Positions 1 through 7,481 of a DNA stretch of 41,238 bases are shown here, one piece after another. Position numbers and translations under genes: made by a program. Each line of letters opens with the position of its first letter. Position 1 is the first letter of the stretch. Source of the stretch: AC-52 sp044870295 (GTDB lineage: Bacteria > Actinomycetota > UBA4738); the NCBI GenBank assembly GCA_044870295.1, contig JBIOYQ010000190.1:1-41238 (forward strand). The letters are read 5' to 3'. The notes under the pieces were generated by a model. It made no database searches and was not told where the DNA came from. It saw nothing but the letters and a program-made list of their open reading frames with translations.

Positions 1-1
1 C

Positions 2-3000
2 GCCGAGCTGGCCGTCGCTGGCGGCTTCCTGACCATCCCGGTGGCCGCCGACGAGGAGATCCGCGGTCCCCTCCTCCTGGCCCGCTCCATCCTGGGCTCG
101 CCCGAGGGGGCCGCCGTCACCAGCGGCACACCGGCCGCCGCCGACATCGAGCGAAGCCTGAACGCGCTGTCCGGCCACGACGACCCCGGCCTGGACAGCC
201 TTCCCCCCGACCCGAAGCTCCTGCGCACCCTGGACCTGGCCGCCATCGCCATCCGCACCCTGACCTCGGCCCAGCCGGTGGCGCTGCTGGTCGACGACCT
301 GCAGTGGACCGACGACGACAGCCTGCGGCTCATCCGCTACCTCGTCCGCTCGGCCGCATCCAGCCCCTTGTTCTTCATGGCCGCGATCCGACCCGAGGAG
401 TTCGCCACCGTCACCGAGGCGGTGAACCTCATCGCCGACATGGAGCGGCTCGGGATCGTGCGGCGGCTCAAGGTCAGCCGGTTCACCCAGGTGGAGACCG
501 CCGAGTTCCTCCGCCAGCTGCTCGGCGGCAAGGTCGATCCCGGGAGCGCCGCCGCCATGCACGGCCAGGCCGAGGGCGTCCCCTTCATCGTCGAGGAGCT
601 GGCGCACGCCTACCGCGAGGGCGCGATGATCCAGGAGATCGACGGCACGTGGAAGCTGGCCAAGAACGCCGAGCGCCTGGTTCCGTCGGCCGTCCGCACC
701 CTGATCTCGCGCCGGGCGGCGCACGTGCCGGACGAGACCCGGGCAGCCATGGCCGAGGCCGCCATCCTCGGACGCCACTTCAGCTTGAAGGATCTCCAGG
801 CGATCAGGATCCAGCTCGGCGAGGGGGAGCCCACCATCGACGCGCTGGACGAGACCCTGGCCCCGGCCGTGGCCGGCGGCCTCCTGGTGAAGCACCCCAA
901 GGACGCTCCCGCCGACTACAGCTTCTCCCACGACCAGGTGCGCGAGTTCGCCGTCGCCTCCCTCCCGCCGGCGAAGGGGCGCGCCATCCACCGGGCCATC
1001 GTCGACCTGCTGATGGTGGGCGATCCCGCGCCGGAGAGCCTCCCGTTGCTGGCCCATCACGCGAAGGAGGCCGGGGACAGCGACGTCTGCGTCAAGTTCT
1101 CCATCCAGGCAACCCGCAACGCCCTGGCCGCGAACGCCCCCGAGGAAGTCATGCGCGTCATCGACGTGTCCCTCCCGCTGGCGTCCACCCCCAGGAGCGG
1201 CTGGCCCTGCTCCAGGCGCGCGACGACGCGCTCGACATGCTGCGCCGTTCCAGCGACCGACTGGAGGGTCTGGCCGAATTCGCCGCCCTGGCAGAAGCGA
1301 TGGGCGACGCCCACCTGGAGATGGACGTGCAGCTCCGCCGGTCGGCCGCGCTGCAGCTCTGTGAGGAATGGGACGAGGCGGCGACGCTGGCGCGGACCAT
1401 CCGCCGGCGGGCCACCGAAGGCGGCGACGCCAAGGCCGAGCTGGCGGCGTGCCTGGAGCTGGGGCAGGCGCTGCTGCACGCGCGCCTCGGGGAAGCCTTC
1501 TCCATGTCCGGCCACGACATCGATCTCGATGCGGCCGAGGAGGCTTACCTCCGCGCCGTCGAGCTCGCCGAACAGCAGGCCGACGTGCTGGCCGAGGCCG
1601 GCGCGTCCCGTGAGCTGGGCGTGATCCATATGGGACGGGCACGTGCATGGTTCGTCGAGCAAGCCCTGGCCGGCGAGCACATGCAGATCCTGGCGAGAGT
1701 GGCGGGCGGCGAGCGGTTGGAGGACATGGTCGCCAGCACACCCATCGCCGGCGACATTCGCGCCGCATCCGAGCGCATCGAGCACGCCCTGCGCCTCTAC
1801 GAGCAGGCCGGCGACCGGCGTGGCGCCATGGCCTCGATCATCGCCCTGGCCTACGTGAACTGGTCGCCGGACATCCACTTCGGGTCGGGGGCGGGGCGGC
1901 ACATCGAGGAGATCCGCCGCCTGGCCTCCCGCATGGACACGCTGACCAAGGAGAGCGAACGGTCCCTGGCCGAGGCCCAGATGCTGTACGGCGCCCACGT
2001 GTTCTCCCGGGCGAAGGTGGTGCCCGACCTGGCGATCTCCCGTGGCGCGGAGGCTCACCGGCAGGCCAAGGTCATCGGGGAGCGGCACCTGGAATTCCTG
2101 GCGGCGGGCGGGACGGCCATGGCGCACTTGGACGTCGGTGACCTGTCGGAGGCCGGCCGATGGGTGGACCTGGCTGCGGCGGCAGCCGCGGAGGCCCCAT
2201 CGCCGTTCCGAGCCCGGATGCTCGAGATGTGGCGCGGGTCGGTCCAGGCCGCGGAGGGTGATGTGCGCGGCATGCGGGCGCACCTCGAGCGGGCCGTGCA
2301 ACTCGCCACGGAGCAGGGGCTCCCCGCCGCCAGGAGCGAGACGCTGGCGCTTCTGGCGTTGAAGGCCGCGTCGTTCGGGGCGGAGCGCAACGACGAGGAG
2401 CTGCTGTCCCTGGCCGAGGCGGCGGCGAACGAGGCCAAGGCGTTGAAGGAGCCGCTTCCCGGGCACGCACCGTGGGGCGCCCAGGCCGACGCCGCTCTGG
2501 CTCACGTGGCACTGGCGCGCGGAGCTAAGGAGGAAGCCCTGCGATACGCCATGGCTGCGGTCGATCACCTGCAGTCGGCCATGCAGGAGGACCTGCACGT
2601 CGAGATCCTTCTGCCGGTGGCCGAGGTGCTCACGGTCGCCGGGCCCGAGGAAGGCCGGCAGATGCTTCAGTTCTTCCTTCAGGTGATGCTGGCCCTGACC
2701 GCGCAGCGCACCCTGGACGAGCAGACGCGGGTGCGATGGTTCCGGGGCCCCACGGGGAGCCGGCTGGTGCAGCTGGCCGGATCGCTCGACCTCATGGCTA
2801 TGCAGCCCGGCGACGGCGACGCCGGCCCTGCACTGGATGACGCCGACGTGCAGCTGTTGAAGGCATTGACCGAGGGCCTGACCAATCGGGAGATCGCCGA
2901 GCGCACGGGCCAGGTCGAGACCGAAGTGGCGCGCCGTCTCGCCGAGATGTTCGCCCGTCTGGGCACGCCGACGCGATCGGACGCCACCGCGTTCGCCTTC

Positions 3001-3018
3001 CGTGAACGGGTGGTGTAG
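2..3018 (+). CDS. LuxR-type AAA ATPase regulator, 5' partial, frameshifted
   Basis: This is the 3' part of a large MalT/LAL-like regulator; its N-terminus and Walker A lie before the window. Frame 2 reads from base 2 through a Walker B-like segment (LLVDDLQW, about bases 284-307) and the rest of an AAA module to about base 1192. The protein then continues in frame 1 with TPR-like alpha-helical repeats and ends in a LuxR/GerE helix-turn-helix (LTEGLTNREIAERTG, about bases 2866-2910), which should bind DNA. The switch falls in the run of five C at 1188-1192: adding one C restores one continuous protein (...ASTP-QERLALLQARDD...). Either the base is missing through a sequencing or assembly error, or the gene is broken. 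Downstream of the shift the first in-frame ATG is 1237. The ferredoxin-cyclase gene starts 4 bases after this stop, so the two are probably co-transcribed. Ligand and targets are unknown. Confidence 0.8.
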   Translation, partial: RAGRRWRLPDHPGGRRRGDPRSPPPGPLHPGLARGGRRHQRHTGRRRHRAKPERAVRPRRPRPGQPSPRPEAPAHPGPGRHRHPHPDLGPAGGAAGRRPAVDRRRQPAAHPLPRPLGRIQPLVLHGRDPTRGVRHRHRGGEPHRRHGAARDRAAAQGQPVHPGGDRRVPPPAARRQGRSRERRRHARPGRGRPLHRRGAGARLPRGRDDPGDRRHVEAGQERRAPGSVGRPHPDLAPGGARAGRDPGSHGRGRHPRTPLQLEGSPGDQDPARRGGAHHRRAGRDPGPGRGRRPPGEAPQGRSRRLQLLPRPGARVRRRLPPAGEGARHPPGHRRPADGGRSRAGEPPVAGPSREGGRGQRRLRQVLHPGNPQRPGRERPRGSHARHRRVPPAGVHPQERLALLQARDDALDMLRRSSDRLEGLAEFAALAEAMGDAHLEMDVQLRRSAALQLCEEWDEAATLARTIRRRATEGGDAKAELAACLELGQALLHARLGEAFSMSGHDIDLDAAEEAYLRAVELAEQQADVLAEAGASRELGVIHMGRARAWFVEQALAGEHMQILARVAGGERLEDMVASTPIAGDIRAASERIEHALRLYEQAGDRRGAMASIIALAYVNWSPDIHFGSGAGRHIEEIRRLASRMDTLTKESERSLAEAQMLYGAHVFSRAKVVPDLAISRGAEAHRQAKVIGERHLEFLAAGGTAMAHLDVGDLSEAGRWVDLAAAAAAEAPSPFRARMLEMWRGSVQAAEGDVRGMRAHLERAVQLATEQGLPAARSETLALLALKAASFGAERNDEELLSLAEAAANEAKALKEPLPGHAPWGAQADAALAHVALARGAKEEALRYAMAAVDHLQSAMQEDLHVEILLPVAEVLTVAGPEEGRQMLQFFLQVMLALTAQRTLDEQTRVRWFRGPTGSRLVQLAGSLDLMAMQPGDGDAGPALDDADVQLLKALTEGLTNREIAERTGQVETEVARRLAEMFARLGTPTRSDATAFAFRERVV

Positions 3019-3022
3019 CGAA

Positions 3023-3754
3023 GTGCTGAAGGCGCGGGTCGACCGGCACAAGTGCGTGGGAGCGGGCAACTGCATCACCATCGCCCCGACCGCGTTCGAC
3101 TGGGTCGAGGGGGACTACGGCAAGGCCGATGTGCTCGACGTATCCACCATCGAGGAGGAGCAGCTCCGCGAGGCCGCCCTCTCCTGCCCCACCAGCGCCA
3201 TCGTGATCGAGGAGGTGGACCAGCTCCTCCCGTGGCAGCTGCGCGGGAAGTCGGCGACGCGCCGGGTGCAGCGGACGTTCATGTTCACCGACATCGTGAA
3301 GTCCACGAACCTGGTGGAGGCGCTCGGAGACGAGGCCTGGCAGGGCGTGCTGCGATGGCACGACGAGACACTGCGATCCCAGTTCGTGGCGCACCGGGGT
3401 GACGAGGTGGCGGCCACCGGCGACGGCTTCTTCGTGGCGTTCGAGTCGCCGGACGAGGCCCTGGCCTGCGCCGTGGCCATCCAACGCAAGCTCGCCGAGC
3501 ACCGCCAGACCGCCGGGTTCGCCCCACCGGTGCGGATCGGATTGCACGCCGCCGGCGCCACCCAGGTGGGCCGAAACTTCAGCGGGAAGGGCGTGCACGA
3601 GGCCTCGCGCATCGCCGGGCTCGCCGGGGGCGGTGAGATCATCGCCAGCCGGGAGACGGCGACGGGCGGCCGGTTTCCGATCTCCGAGCCACGAACGGTG
3701 GAGCTCCGCGGGTCCTCCGAGCCCGTCGAGGTCGTCACCGTCGACTGGAAGTAA
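3023..3754 (+). CDS. Ferredoxin domain fused to class III cyclase-like domain
   Basis: Residues 1-65 form a small ferredoxin with three cysteines in the C-x5-C ... CP pattern (C11, C17, C55), as in [3Fe-4S]/P450-type ferredoxins. Residues about 84-240 are a class III nucleotide cyclase fold with both metal aspartates, D90 in FTDIV and D134 in GDGFF. Two usual catalytic residues differ: the adenine-selecting Lys position reads Ala (EVAATGDG), and the Asn of the VNxAaR helix is His (VHEASRI), while the Arg is kept. The product is therefore a plausible redox-sensing cyclase, but it could be a regulatory pseudo-cyclase. GTG at 3023 (giving MLKARVDRHKC) is preferred because it avoids overlap with the upstream stop at 3018; GTG at 3002 is the alternative. 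Position right behind the AAA/LuxR gene suggests a shared signalling role (inference). Confidence 0.8.
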   Translation: MLKARVDRHKCVGAGNCITIAPTAFDWVEGDYGKADVLDVSTIEEEQLREAALSCPTSAIVIEEVDQLLPWQLRGKSATRRVQRTFMFTDIVKSTNLVEALGDEAWQGVLRWHDETLRSQFVAHRGDEVAATGDGFFVAFESPDEALACAVAIQRKLAEHRQTAGFAPPVRIGLHAAGATQVGRNFSGKGVHEASRIAGLAGGGEIIASRETATGGRFPISEPRTVELRGSSEPVEVVTVDWK

Positions 3755-3780
3755 GGTCATCCCATCAGGGAGGAGGCGCC

Positions 3781-4071
3781 ATGTTCGCACGAGTGACGGT
3801 GGTGCAGGGCTCGCCCGACCGCTACGACGACGCGGTCAGGGTCATCAACGAACGGGCCGTGCCGGGAGCCAAGCAGATTCCCGGTCTCGTGGCCGGGTAT
3901 TGGGCGGCCGACCGGTCCTCGGGCAAGGTCGTGACGTTCGCCGTCTTCGAGACGGAGGAAGCGCTGAAGGCCAGCGAGGAGCAGGTTCGCGAGCTTCGGG
4001 AGCGTTCGGTCGCCGAGGCGGGCGGGCAGATCGTCAGCGTCGAGACCTACGAGATCGTCGGTCAGGCCTGA
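3781..4071 (+). CDS. Small dimeric alpha/beta-barrel (ABM-like) protein
   Basis: This 96-residue protein has the beta-alpha-beta layout of the dimeric ferredoxin-like barrel seen in antibiotic-biosynthesis-monooxygenase (ABM) and related stress proteins: a first strand (MFARVTVVQG), a helix, a strand with VAGYWAADRSSGKVVTFAVF, then EEALKASEEQ and a last strand. No catalytic residue can be assigned, so no reaction is proposed. A strong ribosome site (GGGAGGAGG, 3768-3776) precedes the ATG at the right distance. The gene starts 26 bases after the ferredoxin-cyclase gene, so it may be the last gene of that operon. Its 3' end overlaps the 3' end of the formylglycine-generating enzyme gene by 10 bases on the opposite strand. 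Confidence 0.65.
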   Translation: MFARVTVVQGSPDRYDDAVRVINERAVPGAKQIPGLVAGYWAADRSSGKVVTFAVFETEEALKASEEQVRELRERSVAEAGGQIVSVETYEIVGQA

Positions 4072-5006
4072 GCCTCTCCAAGGTCCCGCTCCCGAACGAC
4101 GCATCTGAACCCGATATGGGTGGTCGAGGTGTCGACCGTCTCGCTCTGCCGGGCCGCGGGGCGATAGCGGAGACAGTAGTTCGGCGCGCAGAGGTGTGAG
4201 CCCCCCTTGATCACTCGCCGAGGGATGTGTGCGCCGGGCTGCCCGGGGACCAGGCTCTCCTCCGCGGTCACGCCGCCGGGTCGCTCCGGCGCGCAGCAGA
4301 CGGGCTTCGGCTGGTCGAGTCGGAACGACCCGAAATAGTCTGCGGTCCACTCCCACACGTTGCCGGCCATGTCGTACAGCCCATAGCCGTTCGGCGGGAA
4401 GCTCTTCACCGGCGACGTCCCCTCGAATCCGTCAGTCTCGAGGTTCTGCCAGGGGAACTCGCCCTGCCACGTGTTGGCCATCATCTTGCCCTTCGGCGTG
4501 AATTCGTTTCCCCAGGTGAACGCGGCCTGCTCGAGTCCCCCACGCGCCGCGAACTCCCACTCGGCTTCCGTGGGCAGCTCCTTGCCCGCCCACACCGCGT
4601 AGGCCTCGGCGTCCTCGAACGCGACATGGGTGACGGGGTGCCTCTCCCGCCCGTTGAGGTCGGTTCGGGGACCCTCCGGACGGCGCCACTCGGCGCCCGG
4701 GGTGTAGGTCCACCAGTTGGAGACATCGCGCAGGTCCACCGGACCCGCCGCCTTGCGGAACACGAGCGAACCGGAGACGAGGAGGTCCGGATCCGCGTCC
4801 GGGTACTGAGCCGGGTCGAGCGGTCGTTCGGCAACGGTCACGTACCCGGTCGCCGCCACGAAACGCCGGAACTCGGCCACGGTCACCGGGTGCTCGTCGA
4901 TCCAGAACGGGTCGACCGTGGCGCTATGAACCGGCGCTTCCTCCGGGTAGAAGTCCTCCGACCCCATGAGGAAGGTGCCACCCGGCATGCGAATCATGTC
5001 GTTCAT
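4062..5006 (-). CDS. Formylglycine-generating enzyme (sulfatase-modifying)
   Basis: FGE/SUMF1-family protein of 314 residues. It oxidises the active-site cysteine of sulfatases to C-alpha-formylglycine. The family fold is clear from the N-terminal MIRMPGGTFLMGSE, the central LPTEAEWEFAARGG (about 144-157) and YGLYDMAGNVWEW (208-220). The copper-binding catalytic pair C273 and C278 sits in SHLCAPNYCLRYRPAAR, matching the CxxxxC site of known FGEs, so this is an oxygen-dependent, probably active enzyme rather than one of the many cysteine-free relatives. The C-terminal IGFRCV motif is present. It lies 15 bases downstream of the arylsulfatase gene on the same strand and is evidently its maturation partner in one transcript. 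Several relatives with this fold have other roles, but cysteines and context decide here. Confidence 0.92.
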   Translation of the reverse strand: MNDMIRMPGGTFLMGSEDFYPEEAPVHSATVDPFWIDEHPVTVAEFRRFVAATGYVTVAERPLDPAQYPDADPDLLVSGSLVFRKAAGPVDLRDVSNWWTYTPGAEWRRPEGPRTDLNGRERHPVTHVAFEDAEAYAVWAGKELPTEAEWEFAARGGLEQAAFTWGNEFTPKGKMMANTWQGEFPWQNLETDGFEGTSPVKSFPPNGYGLYDMAGNVWEWTADYFGSFRLDQPKPVCCAPERPGGVTAEESLVPGQPGAHIPRRVIKGGSHLCAPNYCLRYRPAARQSETVDTSTTHIGFRCVVRERDLGEAQA

Positions 5007-5021
5007 GCCTGCCCCCGGGGC

Positions 5022-7364
5022 TCACTCCCGGGCCATCATGGCCATGGCTTCCTTCTCGAGGTCGATGAACTGGTCCCCCGAGACGTCGACGATGGCCTCG
5101 TTGATCGTGCCCCCGGTGAACGCGTACGGGGACTGGCCGGAATAGTCGTCGGTGATCGGCTCGGCCGGGTCCCTCCCGACGTTCAATCCCTCCCCCACCA
5201 GGGAGAAGTTGCCGGGCTGGGTCACGATGTGCCCGCTCCCGACCTCCTCGTCGTTGACGTACAGCGTCAGCGTTCCTTCGGTCGGCATCCCACCGTTCTC
5301 CTTCTCGAACGTGGCCGCCAGCACGACCTTGCCGAGGGGGACGTCCTTCGTCGATTCGACGGTCTGCACCTTGCTGCCCACGAAGTTGTAGACGTACTTC
5401 AGCCTGTGATCCTTCACGTACAGCGCGTGGCCGCCGAACCGCGCGCCGTGGGAGAACAGCACGCCCTGGGCATCTTTGGAATCGATCTCGACGCCCACGG
5501 CGATGCTGTAGCTCCGGTTCCGGATGTTGACCGCCGCGGACTCCGGAACCTCCGCCGAATCGGGGTAGTAGACGTACCGGTCCCTGGGCGGAGCCACCTC
5601 GGGCCGGCTCGGGTCGGCGAGCACCTCGACCGCCGTGGAATCGATGAGGGGCAGACCGTTGTACATGCCGGCCAGGTGGAACCAGTGGTTGATCATCTCC
5701 TTCAGCTTCACCGGATGCTCCGCGGCCACGTCGTGGCTCTCCGTGGGGTCCTTCATCGTGTCGTAGAGCTCCCACCGGTCCTCATCGAAGTGCCCCCAGC
5801 CGGCGATGGTGGGGTGCACGCTCACGGCCTTCCATCCCTTGTGCCACACCGCTCGTGATCCGAGCATCGAGAAGAAGGCGCTCTCCTTGGGGGTGGGGAC
5901 GTCGTCGCTCTCGAACGTCGAGCGGAAGCTGACGCCCTCCAGCGGGATCTGCGGGTAGCCCTTGACGACGTCCGGCATCTCGATGCCGAGAAGGTCGTAC
6001 ATCGTCGGCACGATGTCGGTGGCGTGGAGGAACTGGTGCCGGAGCTCGCCCCGCGCGGCGAAGCCCTTCGGCCACGAGATCACCATGGGATCGGCCACCC
6101 CGCCCTCGAAGTTGTAGCGCTTCCACATCTTGAACGGGGTGTTGAAGGCCCACGCCCACCCCACGGGGTAGTGGTTGTACGTGGCGGGCGAACCCAGCTC
6201 GTCCAGGTACTTCAGGTTGTCCTGGATGTCGTCGGGGATCCCGTTGAAGAACTTGTTCTCGTTGACTGAGCCGTTCGGGCCACCCTCGCCGCTGGCGCCG
6301 TTGTCGGACACGAGCACGATGATGGTGTTCTCGCGCTGGCCGGATTCCTCGAGGAAGGCCAGCAGCCGGCCGATCTCGTGATCCGTGTGGCTCAGGAACC
6401 CGGCGTACACCTCGGCCATGCGGCTGAACAGCCGCTTCTCGTCGTCGGACAAGGAGCCCCACGGCCGCACCACATCGACCGGGTTCCAGGGCTTCCCGTC
6501 GACGCTCTTCTCCTCGGCGTAGGGGTTGAGAGCCGAGAGCTCGGCCTCCTCGGGGAAGATCCCCATCTTCTTCTGCCGCTCGAACACGAGCTCCCGGTAC
6601 GTCTCGTAGCCCATGTCGAACTTGCCCCGGTACTTCTCGATCCATTCCTTGGGGACGTGGTGCGGCGCGTGGGTGGCTCCGGGACAGAAGTACATGAAGA
6701 ACGGCTTGTCGGGGGCGATCATCTTCGCATCCTTGATGAACTCGATCGCCCTGTCGGTGAGGTCCGTCGTCAGGTGGTAGCCCTCCGCCGGTGTCGACGG
6801 CTGATCCACGGGGTGGTTGTCGTAGACGAGGTCCGGATACCACTGGTTGGTCTCGCCCCCCAGGAACCCGTAGTAGCGCTCGAATCCGCGGCCGACCGGC
6901 CAGTTGCGCTTCGTCGATGCCAGGTTCATCTCGTCGGACGCGACGAGATGCCATTTCCCAAGCATGTAGGTGTTCCAGCCCCGCTCGCTCAGGACTTCGG
7001 CGATGGTGGCGCACTCGAACGGGATATGGCCGTTCGAGTTGGGGAATCCGGTCGTGGCTTCCGCGATGCAGGCCATCCCGTTGGTCGTGTGGTTTCGCCC
7101 CGTCAGCAGCGAGGAGCGGGTCGGTGAGCAGAGGGCAGTGGTATGCCAGTTCGTGTAGGTGAGACCCGTCTTCGCGAACGAGTTGATGTTCGGCGTCTCG
7201 ATCAGTCCGCCCCATGGCTCCATGGCGGAGAAGCCGACGTCGTCCAGGACGATGTACAGCACGTTCGGCGCACCCTCGGGCGCCACCGGTTGCAGGTACG
7301 GGTCCCAGTCCGGGACCGAGTCGCGTGAGTCGATGTTGATGGTGCCCTTGAACCGCTTCGTCAT
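5022..7364 (-). CDS. Arylsulfatase, Cys-type
   Basis: Sulfatase of the alkaline-phosphatase superfamily, 780 residues, hydrolysing sulfate esters. The signature C79-S-P-T-R-S-S-L-L-T-G-R carries the cysteine to be converted to formylglycine. Metal ligands D41/D42 (VLDDVGFS) and the later DNGASGEGG are present, as is GKWH. After about residue 560 the protein has a beta-rich extension typical of the long actinobacterial arylsulfatases. The start is ATG 7364, which has GGAGG seven bases upstream; an upstream in-frame ATG at 7421 lacks this. No signal peptide is visible, so a cytoplasmic location is likely unless an unusual export route is used. FGE follows 15 bases later and a SulP anion transporter lies upstream, forming a sulfur-scavenging cluster. 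Confidence 0.93.
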   Translation of the reverse strand: MTKRFKGTINIDSRDSVPDWDPYLQPVAPEGAPNVLYIVLDDVGFSAMEPWGGLIETPNINSFAKTGLTYTNWHTTALCSPTRSSLLTGRNHTTNGMACIAEATTGFPNSNGHIPFECATIAEVLSERGWNTYMLGKWHLVASDEMNLASTKRNWPVGRGFERYYGFLGGETNQWYPDLVYDNHPVDQPSTPAEGYHLTTDLTDRAIEFIKDAKMIAPDKPFFMYFCPGATHAPHHVPKEWIEKYRGKFDMGYETYRELVFERQKKMGIFPEEAELSALNPYAEEKSVDGKPWNPVDVVRPWGSLSDDEKRLFSRMAEVYAGFLSHTDHEIGRLLAFLEESGQRENTIIVLVSDNGASGEGGPNGSVNENKFFNGIPDDIQDNLKYLDELGSPATYNHYPVGWAWAFNTPFKMWKRYNFEGGVADPMVISWPKGFAARGELRHQFLHATDIVPTMYDLLGIEMPDVVKGYPQIPLEGVSFRSTFESDDVPTPKESAFFSMLGSRAVWHKGWKAVSVHPTIAGWGHFDEDRWELYDTMKDPTESHDVAAEHPVKLKEMINHWFHLAGMYNGLPLIDSTAVEVLADPSRPEVAPPRDRYVYYPDSAEVPESAAVNIRNRSYSIAVGVEIDSKDAQGVLFSHGARFGGHALYVKDHRLKYVYNFVGSKVQTVESTKDVPLGKVVLAATFEKENGGMPTEGTLTLYVNDEEVGSGHIVTQPGNFSLVGEGLNVGRDPAEPITDDYSGQSPYAFTGGTINEAIVDVSGDQFIDLEKEAMAMMARE

Positions 7365-7438
7365 TGCAGACCTCCGAACTTGGCCGCTCGATCGGCTCAC
7401 CGCCGCCCGGACATACGACAATGCGAGCGGCGGGGGGC

Positions 7439-7472
7439 CACTCGCGTCACTCGAGAATGGCTCTCGCGAGTG
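7439..7472 (-). terminator. Hairpin downstream of SulP gene
   Basis: Perfect 8-bp arms CACTCGCG (7439-7446) and CGCGAGTG (7465-7472) lie 9 bases beyond the SulP stop codon. No U-tract follows, as is common in GC-rich actinobacteria. It would separate SulP transcription from the sulfatase-FGE pair, or attenuate read-through. Confidence 0.35.
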
Positions 7473-7481
7473 AAGACCGCT

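Noticed and set aside
1057..3081. Long minus-strand reading frame of 674 codons opposite the AAA/LuxR gene
   Set aside because: It is a GC-rich antisense shadow: low-complexity His/Arg/Gly-rich translation with no domain, while the plus strand has clear TPR and LuxR features.
4227..5858. Plus-strand reading frame of 543 codons over the FGE and sulfatase genes
   Set aside because: The minus strand encodes catalytic motifs of FGE and sulfatase throughout; the plus frame is only their mirror.
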